Source: Bacillus sp. FJAT-50079 (GTDB lineage: Bacteria; Bacillota; Bacilli; Bacillales; Bacillaceae_C). Taken from it: DNA of 64,000 nucleotides. The notes below the pieces were generated by a model. The model ran no database searches. It had not been told where the DNA came from and saw nothing but the letters and a program-made list of their open reading frames with translations. Below are positions 1 through 9,580 of the stretch, in pieces. Each line of letters starts with the position of its first letter. Position 1 is the stretch's first letter. Made by a program: the position numbers and the translations under genes. The stretch lies in contig NZ_JAGYPD010000001.1 in the NCBI RefSeq assembly GCF_018343515.1, positions 1 through 64,000 of the forward strand, read 5' to 3'.

Positions 1-29
1 TTTTTGTTGGCCTAGCTGCCAACAATATT

Positions 30-1587
<1,558 letters not shown>

Positions 1588-1615
1588 GAAGTTTAGGCTC
1601 GCACGATGCGAGTCA

Positions 1616-1660
1616 CAACGACGTTGTCACAGGATGTGACGTTCTTAGTCGTTGATCCTT
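1616..1660 (-). repeat. Nested hairpin element in 16S leader
   Basis: On the plus strand, outer arms AACGAC/GTCGTT enclose inner arms GTCACA/TGTGAC around a GGA loop. The same architecture and most of the sequence recur at about 14459-14500 with compensating changes in the arms. Here it lies between the proximal rrn promoter and 16S, so it should be transcribed in the pre-rRNA, where it would read as the complementary hairpin. A role in rRNA processing is possible but unproven. Confidence 0.6.
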
Positions 1661-1729
1661 ACTCTTGCTGGCAATGGTTAAAACCATTGTTTAAAAATTA
1701 ATTTAACGTTCGTTTCGTTCAGTTTTCAA

Positions 1730-1744
1730 AGATCAAACTTGCTT
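1730..1744 (-). promoter_or_regulatory. rRNA leader boxA antitermination element
   Basis: On the minus strand the leader reads GATCTTTGAAAACT. This matches the boxA-type sequence found in Bacillus rRNA leaders, where NusB/NusE-type complexes prevent premature termination. It sits about 145 bp upstream of 16S and just downstream of the proximal promoter, which is the expected place. Confidence 0.7.
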
Positions 1745-1765
1745 GTTTTTGATAGCAACTTTTAT

Positions 1766-1794
1766 ATCTTACCATTTATAAAACCGCTTGTCAA
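1766..1794 (-). promoter_or_regulatory. Sigma-A promoter directly upstream of 16S
   Basis: On the minus strand TTGACA (1789-1794) and TAAGAT (1766-1771) are separated by exactly 17 bp. It lies between the tRNA-Gly gene and 16S, so 16S can be transcribed independently of the tRNA cluster. It is the proximal of two strong promoters for this rrn unit. Confidence 0.85.
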
Positions 1795-1804
1795 CAACTT
1801 TTTT

Positions 1805-1878
1805 TGGAGCGGGTGAAGGGAATCGAACCCTCATCATCAGCTTGGAAGGCTGAGGTTTTACCACTAAACTACACCCGC
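1805..1878 (-). tRNA. tRNA-Gly (TCC)
   Basis: The minus strand folds into a cloverleaf with acceptor GCGGGTG/CACCCGC, anticodon loop CTTCCAA (anticodon TCC) and a TTCGATTC T-loop. The 3' CCA is encoded. It is the last tRNA before 16S. Confidence 0.96.
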
Positions 1879-1896
1879 ATTTATTTTATTAAAAAA

Positions 1897-1973
1897 TGGC
1901 GCGCCCGAGAGGAGTCGAACCCCTAACCTTTTGATCCGTAGTCAAACGCTCTATCCAATTGAGCTACGGGCGC
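1897..1973 (-). tRNA. tRNA-Arg (ACG)
   Basis: Acceptor GCGCCCG/CGGGCGC and anticodon loop CTACGGA give anticodon ACG, whose wobble A is normally deaminated to inosine. The 3' CCA is encoded. It is part of the nine-gene tRNA cluster before 16S. Confidence 0.96.
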
Positions 1974-1982
1974 ATATTTTTT

Positions 1983-2069
<87 letters not shown>

Positions 2070-2140
2070 ATCTTTTGAAGAACATTTTATATAATATCAA
2101 ACCGCAATCCATTTGTCAATAACTTTTTTCGAAGTTAAAA

Positions 2141-2216
2141 TGGTGAGCCATGCAGGATTCGAACCTGCGACCCTCTGATTAAAAGTCAGATGCTCTACCG
2201 ACTGAGCTAATGGCTC
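2141..2216 (-). tRNA. tRNA-Lys (TTT)
   Basis: Acceptor GAGCCAT/ATGGCTC, anticodon loop CTTTTAA with anticodon TTT, and an encoded 3' CCA. Only two bases separate it from the next tRNA gene upstream. Confidence 0.96.
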
Positions 2217-2218
2217 AT

Positions 2219-2293
2219 TGGCTGGGCTAGCTGGATTCGAACCAACGAATGACGGAGTCAAAGTCCGTTGCCTTACCGCTTGGCTATAGCCCA
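2219..2293 (-). tRNA. tRNA-Gln (TTG)
   Basis: Acceptor TGGGCTA/TAGCCCA, anticodon loop CTTTGAC with anticodon TTG, encoded 3' CCA. The acceptor begins with a weak pair, as is usual for bacterial tRNA-Gln. Confidence 0.95.
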
Positions 2294-2316
2294 ACAATGT
2301 TTTTCAAAAAAAAGAA

Positions 2317-2392
2317 TGGCGGTCCCGACGGGAATCGAACCCGCGATCTCCTGCGTGACAGGCAGGCATGTTAACCGCTACACCACGGGACC
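2317..2392 (-). tRNA. tRNA-Asp (GTC)
   Basis: Acceptor GGTCCCG/CGGGACC, anticodon GTC in the loop CTGTCAC, encoded 3' CCA. Confidence 0.96.
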
Positions 2393-2446
2393 TTTTAAAT
2401 TTCTTATTATATTTCAAGCACTTGGAAAACTCTTAAAATAAATGTA

Positions 2447-2518
2447 TGACCCCTACGGGATTCGAACCCGTGTTACCGCCGTGAAAGGGCGGTGTCTTAA
2501 CCGCTTGACCAAGGGGCC
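2447..2518 (-). tRNA. tRNA-Glu (TTC)
   Basis: Acceptor GGCCCCT/AGGGGTC and anticodon loop CTTTCAC give anticodon TTC. The discriminator A is followed by TAC, so the CCA tail is not encoded and must be added by the CCA-adding enzyme. Confidence 0.95.
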
Positions 2519-2531
2519 AAAATATTTTTTA

Positions 2532-2622
2532 TGGCGGAGAAGGAGGGATTTGAACCCTCGCGCCGTTTACACGACCTATGCCCTTAGCAGGGGCACCTCT
2601 TCAGCCTCTTGAGTACTTCCCC
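2532..2622 (-). tRNA. tRNA-Ser (GCT)
   Basis: This class II tRNA has a long variable arm. The acceptor GGGGAAG/CTTCTCC contains one G-T pair, and the anticodon loop CTGCTAA gives anticodon GCT, which reads AGC and AGU. The 3' CCA is encoded. Confidence 0.95.
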
Positions 2623-2643
2623 ATAAGCTTGTCTAAATAAAAA

Positions 2644-2715
2644 CTCCGCAGGTAGGATTCGAACCTACGACCGATCGGTTAACAGCCGATAGCTCTACCA
2701 CTGAGCTACTGCGGA
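2644..2715 (-). tRNA. tRNA-Asn (GTT)
   Basis: Acceptor TCCGCAG/CTGCGGA with anticodon GTT. The 3' CCA is not encoded; a T-run follows the discriminator G. This is the first gene after the distal promoter at 2732-2760. Confidence 0.95.
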
Positions 2716-2731
2716 TCAATCGACTCTTACG

Positions 2732-2760
2732 ATTATAGATACCTATTAGCAGACTGTCAA
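2732..2760 (-). promoter_or_regulatory. Consensus sigma-A promoter of tRNA-rrn unit
   Basis: On the minus strand TTGACA (2755-2760) and TATAAT (2732-2737) are separated by 17 bp, a perfect consensus. It lies just upstream of tRNA-Asn and fires through all nine tRNAs toward 16S. Confidence 0.9.
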
Positions 2761-2787
2761 GAGAAATCCTAAACTTTTTTTAAATAA

Positions 2788-3249
2788 TTATTTATCATGA
2801 TATTCCTTAAGCTTTCCCTCACATTTTCCACAAACATAACGATTAATATTAACCCTTCTTTTCCGCTTGTATATCGTTTTGCATTTCGAGCATATATACA
2901 TACGAAGATTAACTTTCACTTTCTCCATCGTTTCCATTAATGGAGAACAATGACGTGGAGCCCCTACTTTTTTAAGCAATTGTCGGAAATCAGCGTCACC
3001 ATGCTTATATCCCTTCCCTTCAATATGAAGATGGTAATGGCATAATTCATGCTTTATGATCCCTACAATTTCTTCATATCCATGTTCTACGAAGTACTTG
3101 CGATTAACTTCAATATGATGATTTGAAAGTAAATATCGCCCACCTGTTGTTCGTAAGCGCGAGTTAAAATAGGCCATATGCTTGAATGGTTTTCCAAAGT
3201 ATTCGATGGATAGTTTCTCGGTTAATACTTGCAATTGTTCATCAGTCAA
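2788..3249 (-). CDS. ydcK: SprT-like zinc metalloprotein
   Basis: The 153-residue protein has the SprT-family layout. An HELCH metalloprotease-type motif sits near residue 66, and a C-terminal zinc ribbon is formed by two CxxC pairs (CSKC near 118 and CGKC near 139). SprT/Spartan relatives act on DNA-protein crosslinks in eukaryotes, but the substrate of the short bacillar member is not established. Its place beside cmpA and tex, next to the tRNA cluster, is the same as that of ydcK in B. subtilis as I recall it. Transcription runs toward the tRNA promoter. The start follows a GGGGGAAG Shine-Dalgarno on the minus strand. Confidence 0.85.
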   Translation of the reverse strand: MTDEQLQVLTEKLSIEYFGKPFKHMAYFNSRLRTTGGRYLLSNHHIEVNRKYFVEHGYEEIVGIIKHELCHYHLHIEGKGYKHGDADFRQLLKKVGAPRHCSPLMETMEKVKVNLRMYICSKCKTIYKRKRRVNINRYVCGKCEGKLKEYHDK

Positions 3250-3264
3250 AATGCTTCCCCCTTA

Positions 3265-3293
3265 GAACATGACAACCTATTTTTCCATACATT
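3265..3293 (+). promoter_or_regulatory. Candidate sigma-E promoter of cmpA
   Basis: CATACATT (3286-3293) fits the sigma-E -10 consensus. GAACATG (3265-3271) fits the -35 at five of seven positions, and the spacing is 14 bp. CmpA acts in the mother cell during sporulation, so sigma-E control would make sense. No experiment is visible here. Confidence 0.5.
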
Positions 3294-3327
3294 AAATGAA
3301 AAGAACTCTTATTAGGAGGTCTAGTCC

Positions 3328-3444
3328 ATGCCTACTTGGTTTCAAAATCAAATTCAAAAAGCATTTTTAGATAAGAACCTCCATCAAATTAGGTTGCTAA
3401 ATCAATGCTGGTATTTTTATAGAAAAAAACACTGCGCAAATTAG
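3328..3444 (+). CDS. cmpA: Cortex morphogenetic protein CmpA
   Basis: This 38-codon gene starts at ATG after AGGAGG (3314-3319). The product begins MPTWF, contains LLNQCWYFYRKKH near its C-terminus and is rich in Lys and Gln. These features match CmpA of B. subtilis, a protein of about 37 residues that links coat and cortex assembly and acts with ClpXP on the coat ATPase SpoIVA. Its position between ydcK and tex, on the opposite strand from both, is also the B. subtilis position. The stop codon lies inside the hairpin that terminates tex from the other strand, so the two genes are tightly convergent. Confidence 0.85.
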   Translation: MPTWFQNQIQKAFLDKNLHQIRLLNQCWYFYRKKHCAN

Positions 3445-3492
3445 CAGTGTCTTATACGGTTGTAGGAGGAACGTATTTCTCCTTACAACCGT
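3422..3492 (-). terminator. Double hairpin terminator after tex
   Basis: Reading the minus strand after the tex stop, a first stem ACGGTTGTA/TACAACCGT (3456-3492) is followed by a second stem ACACTGC/GCAGTGT (3428-3450) and a run of seven Ts. The second hairpin overlaps the last codons of cmpA. Confidence 0.8.
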
Positions 3493-3499
3493 TATTCTT

Positions 3500-5674
3500 C
3501 TATGGCGTTTTAATCATTGTTAATGATAGACGCCCTTTTTGTACATCTACGTTTTCGACCCAAACAGTGACAATATCACCAAGTGCCACCACATCGAGTG
3601 GATGCTTTACAAAGCGATTGCTTAACTTTGAAATATGAACTAAGCCGTCTTCACTTACACCAACATCGACGAATGCACCAAAATCAACAACATTACGCAC
3701 AGTACCTTGAAGCTCCATACCAGGTTTTAAATCTTCCAGTTTTAGAAGATCCTTTTTAAGCAATGGTTTTGGTAGCTCATCCCTTAAATCTCGTCCCGGC
3801 TTCATTAATGCGTCGACAATATCATTTAATGTTAGAATACCTAACCCAAGCTCTTCTGACATTTCATCCATGTTTATTTCCTTCAGTTTTTCACTTAATG
3901 CAGGAGTTCCTAAATCTTTTGCTGCCATGCCGATTTTCGTTAATAGTTTTTTTACTTCGTCGTAGTTTTCCGGATGAATCGGCGTTACATCAAGTGGATC
4001 TTCTCCATCTAAAATTCGCATAAAACCAATCGCTTGCTCATATGTTTTGGCACCGAGGCGGGGAATGTCTTTTAGCTGTCTTCGATATTTAAATTTCCCG
4101 TGTTCCTCGCGATGCTTCACAATATTATTCGCAACGGTTTTACTTAGTCCTGATACATATTGAAGCAAGGAAGATGAAGCCGTATTGACGTTTACGCCGA
4201 CCTGGTTCACCGCCGTTTCAACGACAAATGATAAGGATTCATGCAATTTCTTTTGAGAAACATCATGTTGGTATTGCCCAACCCCAACTGATTTCGGATC
4301 AATTTTAACTAATTCTGCCAAAGGGTCTTGCAGTCTGCGAGCAATCGAAATCGCACTTCTTTCTTCGACCTGTAATTCTGGGAATTCCTCACGCGCAAGC
4401 TCTGACGCTGAGTACACACTCGCACCCGCTTCATTGACAATGAGATAAGCGACATCTAACTGGAGCTCTTTTAATACCTCAGTTGTGAATTGTTCCGTTT
4501 CCTGCGATGCTGTTCCGTTTCCAATCGCAATAAGTTCAATCTTATATTTTTTTATCACTTCAATCATTTTTTCCTTCGCTTCCGCACGCTTTGCTCTCGG
4601 TGGATGTGGATAAATGACATCAATGTGGAGCATTTTTCCCGTCTCATCTACAACAGCCATTTTACAGCCTGTTCGGTATGCGGGATCAACACCAAGCACC
4701 ATTTTTCCTTTTAACGGCGGCTGAAGCAATAAATTCCTTAAGTTCTCAGAGAAAATATGAATGGATTGATTTTCCGCCTTCTCCGTTAACTCATTACGGA
4801 TTTCACGCTCAATTGCTGGCTCGATCAACCGTTTATAACTATCTTCTATCGCTTCAATGACAACTGGTGCCGCAGTCGAGTGGACATTTTTTATAAATCG
4901 TTTATTTAAATAGGTTAAAATATTAGCCACATCTGCTTTAATCGCAACTCGTAATACATCTTCTTTTTCTCCACGGTTTAATGCCAAGATGCGGTGCGGA
5001 ACAATTCTTTTTACCGCTTCTTCATATTCATAATACATTTCAAAAATGCTTTTCTCGTCCTTCTCCGGATTTTTTACCGTGGCAATCACTTTTCCAGAGC
5101 GCATCGTCTCATTTCGTACCCATTGGCGAATATTTGCATCATCTGACACTTGTTCAGCAATGATATCTTGCGCACCTTTAATTGCATCTTCCGTCGTAGA
5201 GACCACTTTTTCAGTTGAAATGTATTGCTCAGCCTCTTTTTCAACCTCCCCTATTTTCGGGAAAGTAAGCAACCACTCGGCGAAGGGCTCTAACCCTTTT
5301 TCTTTTGCAACCGTTGCCCTTGTACGGCGTTTCTGTTTATAAGGGCGATATAAATCTTCTACGATTTGAAGTTTATTCGCTTTTAAAATGTCCCGTTTCA
5401 ATTCATCTGTTAGTTTTCCTTGTTCTTCTATTAAACGAATAACATCGATTTTCCGTTGCTCTAATCCTTGCAAATAGTTCCAACTATCCATGATGTCCTT
5501 AATTTGTACTTCATCAAGTGCGCCCGTCATCTCTTTTCGGTAGCGTGCAATAAAAGGGACGGTATTGCCTTCTTCTAATAATTGAATGACGCTATTAATT
5601 TGCTTTTTCGATAATTTTAGTTCATCGGAAAGCTGACGAACGAGCTTGTCCTCTTTTTCTTCAAGTTGAATCAT
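3500..5674 (-). CDS. tex: Tex/YdcI S1-domain RNA-binding protein
   Basis: Tex is a nucleic-acid-binding transcription accessory factor. The 724 residues show the family order. An N-terminal helical HTH region comes first. A YqgF/RNase H-like fold follows around residues 330-450, beginning with GVDPAYRTG. A helix-hairpin-helix segment containing GLSKTVANNIVKHR lies around 495-560, and a C-terminal S1 domain lies around 635-710 (ELQGTVRNVVDFGAFVDVGV). The start chosen is the ATG before IQLEEKEDKL, preceded by a GAGGG Shine-Dalgarno. An in-frame start 14 codons upstream has no ribosome site. B. subtilis YdcI is about the same length. The gene follows the sigB operon but is separated from it by a strong terminator. 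Confidence 0.93.
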   Translation of the reverse strand: MIQLEEKEDKLVRQLSDELKLSKKQINSVIQLLEEGNTVPFIARYRKEMTGALDEVQIKDIMDSWNYLQGLEQRKIDVIRLIEEQGKLTDELKRDILKANKLQIVEDLYRPYKQKRRTRATVAKEKGLEPFAEWLLTFPKIGEVEKEAEQYISTEKVVSTTEDAIKGAQDIIAEQVSDDANIRQWVRNETMRSGKVIATVKNPEKDEKSIFEMYYEYEEAVKRIVPHRILALNRGEKEDVLRVAIKADVANILTYLNKRFIKNVHSTAAPVVIEAIEDSYKRLIEPAIEREIRNELTEKAENQSIHIFSENLRNLLLQPPLKGKMVLGVDPAYRTGCKMAVVDETGKMLHIDVIYPHPPRAKRAEAKEKMIEVIKKYKIELIAIGNGTASQETEQFTTEVLKELQLDVAYLIVNEAGASVYSASELAREEFPELQVEERSAISIARRLQDPLAELVKIDPKSVGVGQYQHDVSQKKLHESLSFVVETAVNQVGVNVNTASSSLLQYVSGLSKTVANNIVKHREEHGKFKYRRQLKDIPRLGAKTYEQAIGFMRILDGEDPLDVTPIHPENYDEVKKLLTKIGMAAKDLGTPALSEKLKEINMDEMSEELGLGILTLNDIVDALMKPGRDLRDELPKPLLKKDLLKLEDLKPGMELQGTVRNVVDFGAFVDVGVSEDGLVHISKLSNRFVKHPLDVVALGDIVTVWVENVDVQKGRLSLTMIKTP

Positions 5675-5802
5675 GAGTTTCCCTCGTTTCTCAATATCAT
5701 TTTCACATCTTACCATAGGAGAAGTGTAATGGTTTTAGCAAACCGCTGCAACTTAAGTATACATATTTCTTTTCTAAAAACTGACTATGATTTTAGCTTA
5801 AT

Positions 5803-5826
5803 AAAAAAAACTACCCCAAAAGAGTA
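5803..5826 (-). terminator. Rho-independent terminator of sigB operon
   Basis: The minus strand reads CTACTC-TTTTG-GGGTAG followed by eight Ts. It lies about 110 bp beyond the rsbX stop. A further stem, AGGAAACCTACTCT/AGAGTAGGTTTCCT at 5917-5948, overlaps the end of rsbX but lacks a T-run. Confidence 0.8.
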
Positions 5827-5932
5827 GATTACAAAATGAATACCCATATGAATAAATTTGTTTGAACTGATTGAAAAAGATTGTCAGCCTTGGCGCAGTA
5901 AGAACTCCGGAACAGGAGGAAACCTACTCTCA

Positions 5933-6529
5933 TTAGAGTAGGTTTCCTACAATAAACGACATATCATCAAACGCATCGATTTGTTTCTCCTTCAGTTGCT
6001 GCGCCAAGATCGTAATGGAATGCTCACTAGTAAGCAATGCCCTTGTATTCACATTTACAAACCCATCCGAATGAATTAAAAACCTTGATTTTGGATCGAA
6101 AGGATATGTTTGCGTACGAAATCTTTGTCTCCTGCCGGATAAATATCCTGTCACAGGCATGGGATAAATCATTTTGCCAGCCGGTGGATAGACGTAGAAT
6201 CGTATGTTTCCAACACAACTATATTCAAATTGTTTCTTCTGAAAATCCACCTTTAAAATCGCCACGGCCGCCCCTCTTTTTCCGACCATTGCTTTATTAC
6301 AATCATCGATCAGAGCATCGACACATTTTTCAGGATTTGCTTCCACAATCGAAACAGCAGCTTGTGACGCTTCATAAGCGAATTCACCACTTCCAAGACC
6401 ATCAGCTAGAATACACACGAAAAAGTCATTATTGGCTTCCATATAGATGCTGTCACCACAATAAGTGTTGCCGCCTTTAGCCGTTTGAAAAGAATGTACT
6501 TCAAGATGGGGAGTATTCAAATACATCAT
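5933..6529 (-). CDS. rsbX: RsbX serine/threonine phosphatase
   Basis: RsbX is a PP2C-type phosphatase that resets the stressosome by removing phosphate from RsbS and RsbR. The 198-residue protein carries PP2C hallmarks: ILADGLGSGEFAYEA near residue 37 and DGFVN near 155. The ATG overlaps the end of sigB by four bases, implying translational coupling, as in B. subtilis. It is the last gene of the operon and is followed by a hairpin and then the terminator at 5803-5826. Confidence 0.95.
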   Translation of the reverse strand: MMYLNTPHLEVHSFQTAKGGNTYCGDSIYMEANNDFFVCILADGLGSGEFAYEASQAAVSIVEANPEKCVDALIDDCNKAMVGKRGAAVAILKVDFQKKQFEYSCVGNIRFYVYPPAGKMIYPMPVTGYLSGRRQRFRTQTYPFDPKSRFLIHSDGFVNVNTRALLTSEHSITILAQQLKEKQIDAFDDMSFIVGNLL

Positions 6530-7320
6530 AAAGGTGAACGCTCCGTATTTATAGATTCTTCATGTATTGCCTCGCGCAACTTTTTAATCGCACGCCTTTG
6601 CAAGCGTGATACGTGCATTTGTGAAATATTTAGCATTTCTCCCGCCTCTTTCTGACTCATGTTTTCCAAATATGTGTATTGAATAATTTTCTTCTCTCTC
6701 TCTGATAGGACGTGGAGAACCTTCTCTAAAACAAGGCGCTGATTTATTTTTTCATAACCATCATCGATACTGCCGACGATATCGAGCAATGTAACCGTAC
6801 TTCCATCAGCATCCGCTTCAATTGAATGGTCTACCGACAGTGCTTGATAGCTTTTCCCCATCTCCATTGCCTCTAAAATTTCCTCTTCTGAAACATCCAA
6901 ATACGAGGCGATTTCGTCAATTTTCGGTGAACGTTGAAGTTCAGTCGTTAATGTTTCAACTGTCGTTTTAATTTTCGGACCTAATTCTTTAATTCTACGC
7001 GGAACATGAACACTCCATGTTTTATCTCGTAAAAAACGTTTAATTTCTCCGATAATGGTCGGGATTGCAAATGCTTCAAACGATTTTCCATACGATTCAT
7101 CATATCTTCGGATCGCTCCAAGCAAACCGATTACTCCTACTTGGAAAATATCTTCATGATACGATTTTCCCTTCGAATATTTTCGGGCAATCGATTCAAC
7201 TAAATTTTTATAGTGAAAGACTAACTGATCTTGGGCCTCTTCATCTTGATAAAGCTGATAAGCCTTTATCCATTTATTCACTTCGCTTTTTGTATGATCA
7301 GGTTGAGATTGTTTCGACAT
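6526..7320 (-). CDS. sigB: General stress sigma factor SigB
   Basis: This 264-residue alternative sigma factor directs the general stress regulon. Sigma-70 region 2 includes HYKNLVESIARKYSKG near residue 30 and DIFQVGVIGLLGAI near 60. Region 3 follows from about residue 115, and a region 4 helix-turn-helix near 210-250 contains MSQKEAGEMLNISQMHVSRL. The start overlaps rsbW by 23 bases, so the sigma factor and its anti-sigma factor are made in coordination. RsbW holds SigB inactive until unphosphorylated RsbV sequesters RsbW. Confidence 0.97.
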   Translation of the reverse strand: MSKQSQPDHTKSEVNKWIKAYQLYQDEEAQDQLVFHYKNLVESIARKYSKGKSYHEDIFQVGVIGLLGAIRRYDESYGKSFEAFAIPTIIGEIKRFLRDKTWSVHVPRRIKELGPKIKTTVETLTTELQRSPKIDEIASYLDVSEEEILEAMEMGKSYQALSVDHSIEADADGSTVTLLDIVGSIDDGYEKINQRLVLEKVLHVLSEREKKIIQYTYLENMSQKEAGEMLNISQMHVSRLQRRAIKKLREAIHEESINTERSPL

Positions 7321-7771
7321 TCCTCTCCACCTGCTCTCCTTCGAGATACTTCGTCATGAACACGATTACCCCTTCATTTTGATGAACGATTACTTCATCC
7401 ATTAAACTTTCAATTAAATAAAGCCCTAAGCCTCCTTCACGCAAAAATTCAATCTGTACATTTTCCTTATACGGGCCCGTTTCTTCACGTATTTGTTGTA
7501 AATTAAAGCTTTGACCTGAATCAGCAACCATCACTTCAATTCGGTCTTCATAAAGGGCAAATCCAACAACGATTTCCCCTCCCTCACCTTCCTTATATGC
7601 ATGCTGAACCGCATTTGTCGTTGCTTCACTGACAGCGATTTTCAAATCCTCAATTAATTCGTATGTAAATCCCATTCTGCTAGCGATTCCGGACAGCGTT
7701 AAACGAATGACTCCTACGTATTCCGCTTTTGCTGGAATTTTCATTTCAATGTAGTCAAAAGCTTCCGCCAT
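7298..7771 (-). CDS. rsbW: Anti-sigma-B factor and kinase RsbW
   Basis: RsbW is a GHKL-fold kinase that binds SigB and phosphorylates RsbV. The 157-residue protein starts MAEAFDYIEMKIPAKAEY, very like the B. subtilis protein. It has the N-box near residue 47 (AVSEATTNAVQHAYKEG) and the G1/G2 ATP-lid motifs MVADSGQSF and EGGLGLYL. Its ATG overlaps the rsbV stop, and its 3' end overlaps sigB. Confidence 0.96.
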   Translation of the reverse strand: MAEAFDYIEMKIPAKAEYVGVIRLTLSGIASRMGFTYELIEDLKIAVSEATTNAVQHAYKEGEGGEIVVGFALYEDRIEVMVADSGQSFNLQQIREETGPYKENVQIEFLREGGLGLYLIESLMDEVIVHQNEGVIVFMTKYLEGEQVERNVETIST

Positions 7772-8100
7772 TACACTCCACCCTCTACCCCGGTATTAAT
7801 ATCCATTACATCGGCTAATCCAGTAATGTCAAATAACCGTTTTAATCTGTCTGACATTCCAGTGAGAAGCAATTCTCCTTCATGAGACTTCAGAGCTTTG
7901 AACAAGCCTACAAACACACCTAGACCCGTGCTATCCATATATATAACACCCGATAAATCGACGACGATTTTCACACCTTTTGTTTCTGCCGCGGGAAATA
8001 AAGAATCCCTTAATTCTGGTGCAGTATATGCATCGATTTCTCCAGCTACCTTCACGTGGATTACTTGTTCTTTTTCCGTAATATCAATCAATATATTCAT
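7771..8100 (-). CDS. rsbV: Anti-anti-sigma factor RsbV
   Basis: RsbV is a STAS-domain antagonist of RsbW. The target serine lies in YMDSTGLGVFVG near residue 58. The ATG at 8100 (MNILIDITEK) is preferred over a GTG three codons upstream because a GAGGGG Shine-Dalgarno lies at proper distance and the length then matches the roughly 109-residue family. A sigma-B promoter lies directly upstream, so rsbV, rsbW, sigB and rsbX form the autoregulated downstream half of the operon. Confidence 0.95.
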   Translation of the reverse strand: MNILIDITEKEQVIHVKVAGEIDAYTAPELRDSLFPAAETKGVKIVVDLSGVIYMDSTGLGVFVGLFKALKSHEGELLLTGMSDRLKRLFDITGLADVMDINTGVEGGV

Positions 8101-8134
8101 AACCTCCACCCCTCTAAACCTGATATGATTGGAT

Positions 8135-8160
8135 TTACCCTTTAAAGTAAACCGTTAAAC
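8135..8160 (-). promoter_or_regulatory. Autoregulatory sigma-B promoter
   Basis: The minus strand reads GTTTAA (8155-8160), 14 bp, GGGTAA (8135-8140). This agrees with the sigma-B consensus GTTTAA-N12-15-GGGTAT apart from the last base. It lies between rsbU and rsbV, exactly where the B. subtilis operon has its sigma-B promoter. Confidence 0.88.
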
Positions 8161-8162
8161 AT

Positions 8163-9161
8163 TTATTTTGTACGTTTTAAAATAATTAGGGTAAAATCAT
8201 CACGAAGTTCGAAGTCCTGGATTCTTTCTAAATCTTTATAAATATTAGTCACGATTTCTTGTGCTGGAAGATGTTTATACTTATCAATAAAGCCAATTAA
8301 ATCTTCCCGTTCAATAAATCCTTCCTCTGTTCTACATTCACTGACACCATCGGAAAAAAGGATGATCATATCTTTTGGGGATAATTTAAGTGTGTACTCC
8401 GCATATTTTGCCCGTTTGTCAATTCCGAGCAATAAGCCTTGCCCGCTTAAATCCTCATAAGCATCTATGTTCGCCATGTAAAAAAAACCTGGTTCATGAC
8501 CAGCTGTCGCATAACAAAAATGATGATCTCTTGGATCGTAAACCCCGTAGCACATCGTAATAAACATGCTTGGATCAACGTTTTGTTCAACGACCCGATT
8601 TAAATTTTCAAGCACATCGCCAGGATTATGAAGATGGTCTGGGAAACTATCCATCGCGTATTTAATCATCGACATCGATAATGCCGCTGGGATCCCTTTT
8701 CCAATTACATCTGCAATTGCGATCCCAATGCAATTATCTTCATCTCTGACAAAATGGTGATAATCACCATTCATTTGTCTAGCCGGAATACTTACCGCCC
8801 CAATATCAAGTCCATCCATTTCGGGAATCGATGTCCCTAGCAATGTTTGTTGCATATTCGCCGCTACTTCAATTTCATTTTTTAATGCAATTTGTTCCGT
8901 CCGAAGGCTTTGGTGCTCACGATACGCTAATCCATACCCCATCATGACCTCAAGCAGCACATCGAAGGAAGCGATCCAACTTTCTTTCGAAGCTTCATTT
9001 TCCAACATAATCGATTTATGTAAACTAATAATTTCTTCCGGGGAAATATTATGCTCAATTAATTTCCTCGTTAATTTTTGACCTTGGTATAGAATTTGTT
9101 CATTTTGTTTTTTTAAATACCCGTTTACTATTTCTCTATATTTAGGCTTGATAAAATCCAT
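8163..9161 (-). CDS. rsbU: Phosphatase RsbU, environmental stress branch
   Basis: RsbU is a PP2C-type phosphatase that dephosphorylates RsbV when bound by RsbT. The 332-residue protein has an N-terminal RsbT-binding helical domain (about 1-85), a linker with EIEVAANMQQTLLG and a PPM domain with IADVIGKGIPAALSMSMIKY and FSDGVSECRTEEGF. The start is the ATG of MDFIKPKYRE, preceded by AAAGGAGT. An in-frame upstream ATG lies inside rsbT and lacks a ribosome site. It follows rsbT by 14 bases. Confidence 0.95.
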   Translation of the reverse strand: MDFIKPKYREIVNGYLKKQNEQILYQGQKLTRKLIEHNISPEEIISLHKSIMLENEASKESWIASFDVLLEVMMGYGLAYREHQSLRTEQIALKNEIEVAANMQQTLLGTSIPEMDGLDIGAVSIPARQMNGDYHHFVRDEDNCIGIAIADVIGKGIPAALSMSMIKYAMDSFPDHLHNPGDVLENLNRVVEQNVDPSMFITMCYGVYDPRDHHFCYATAGHEPGFFYMANIDAYEDLSGQGLLLGIDKRAKYAEYTLKLSPKDMIILFSDGVSECRTEEGFIEREDLIGFIDKYKHLPAQEIVTNIYKDLERIQDFELRDDFTLIILKRTK

Positions 9162-9175
9162 ACCAATACTCCTTT

Positions 9176-9577
9176 CTATCGGAGCCATTTAACTGTGGTA
9201 ATTGTTGTACCTTCATTCACTTTTGATTGAATGTCAAACTCATCCATCAATCTTTTTACACCCGGTAGTCCAGCTCCCATGCCTCCAGATGTTGTAAATC
9301 CATCTTCCATCACTTTTCTTATATCTGCAATTCCAGGGCCATCATCTTTTGCAATGATGGTCAGCCCCCGCTTTCCATCTACAAAATTTTTTAATATGCA
9401 TACTTCGCCTTGACCGGCATATAGAAAAATATTTCGTGCCAATTCACTTATTGCTGTTGTAATTCTTGCCTGGTCAACCGTGCCGAATCCAAGTTCCTTT
9501 GCCACATTTCTCCCCAACTGGCGAACTGCCACGATGTCCCATTCATTTGATATTTTTACGCAGGACTGCAGTTCCAT
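9176..9577 (-). CDS. rsbT: Switch kinase RsbT
   Basis: RsbT is a GHKL kinase that phosphorylates RsbS and RsbR in the stressosome. Once released it activates RsbU. The 133 residues include the ATP-binding N-box ISELARNIFLYAGQG near residue 43 and the glycine-rich DDGPGI and GGMGAGLPG motifs. It lies three bases downstream of rsbS. Confidence 0.96.
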   Translation of the reverse strand: MELQSCVKISNEWDIVAVRQLGRNVAKELGFGTVDQARITTAISELARNIFLYAGQGEVCILKNFVDGKRGLTIIAKDDGPGIADIRKVMEDGFTTSGGMGAGLPGVKRLMDEFDIQSKVNEGTTITTVKWLR

Positions 9578-9580
9578 TGG

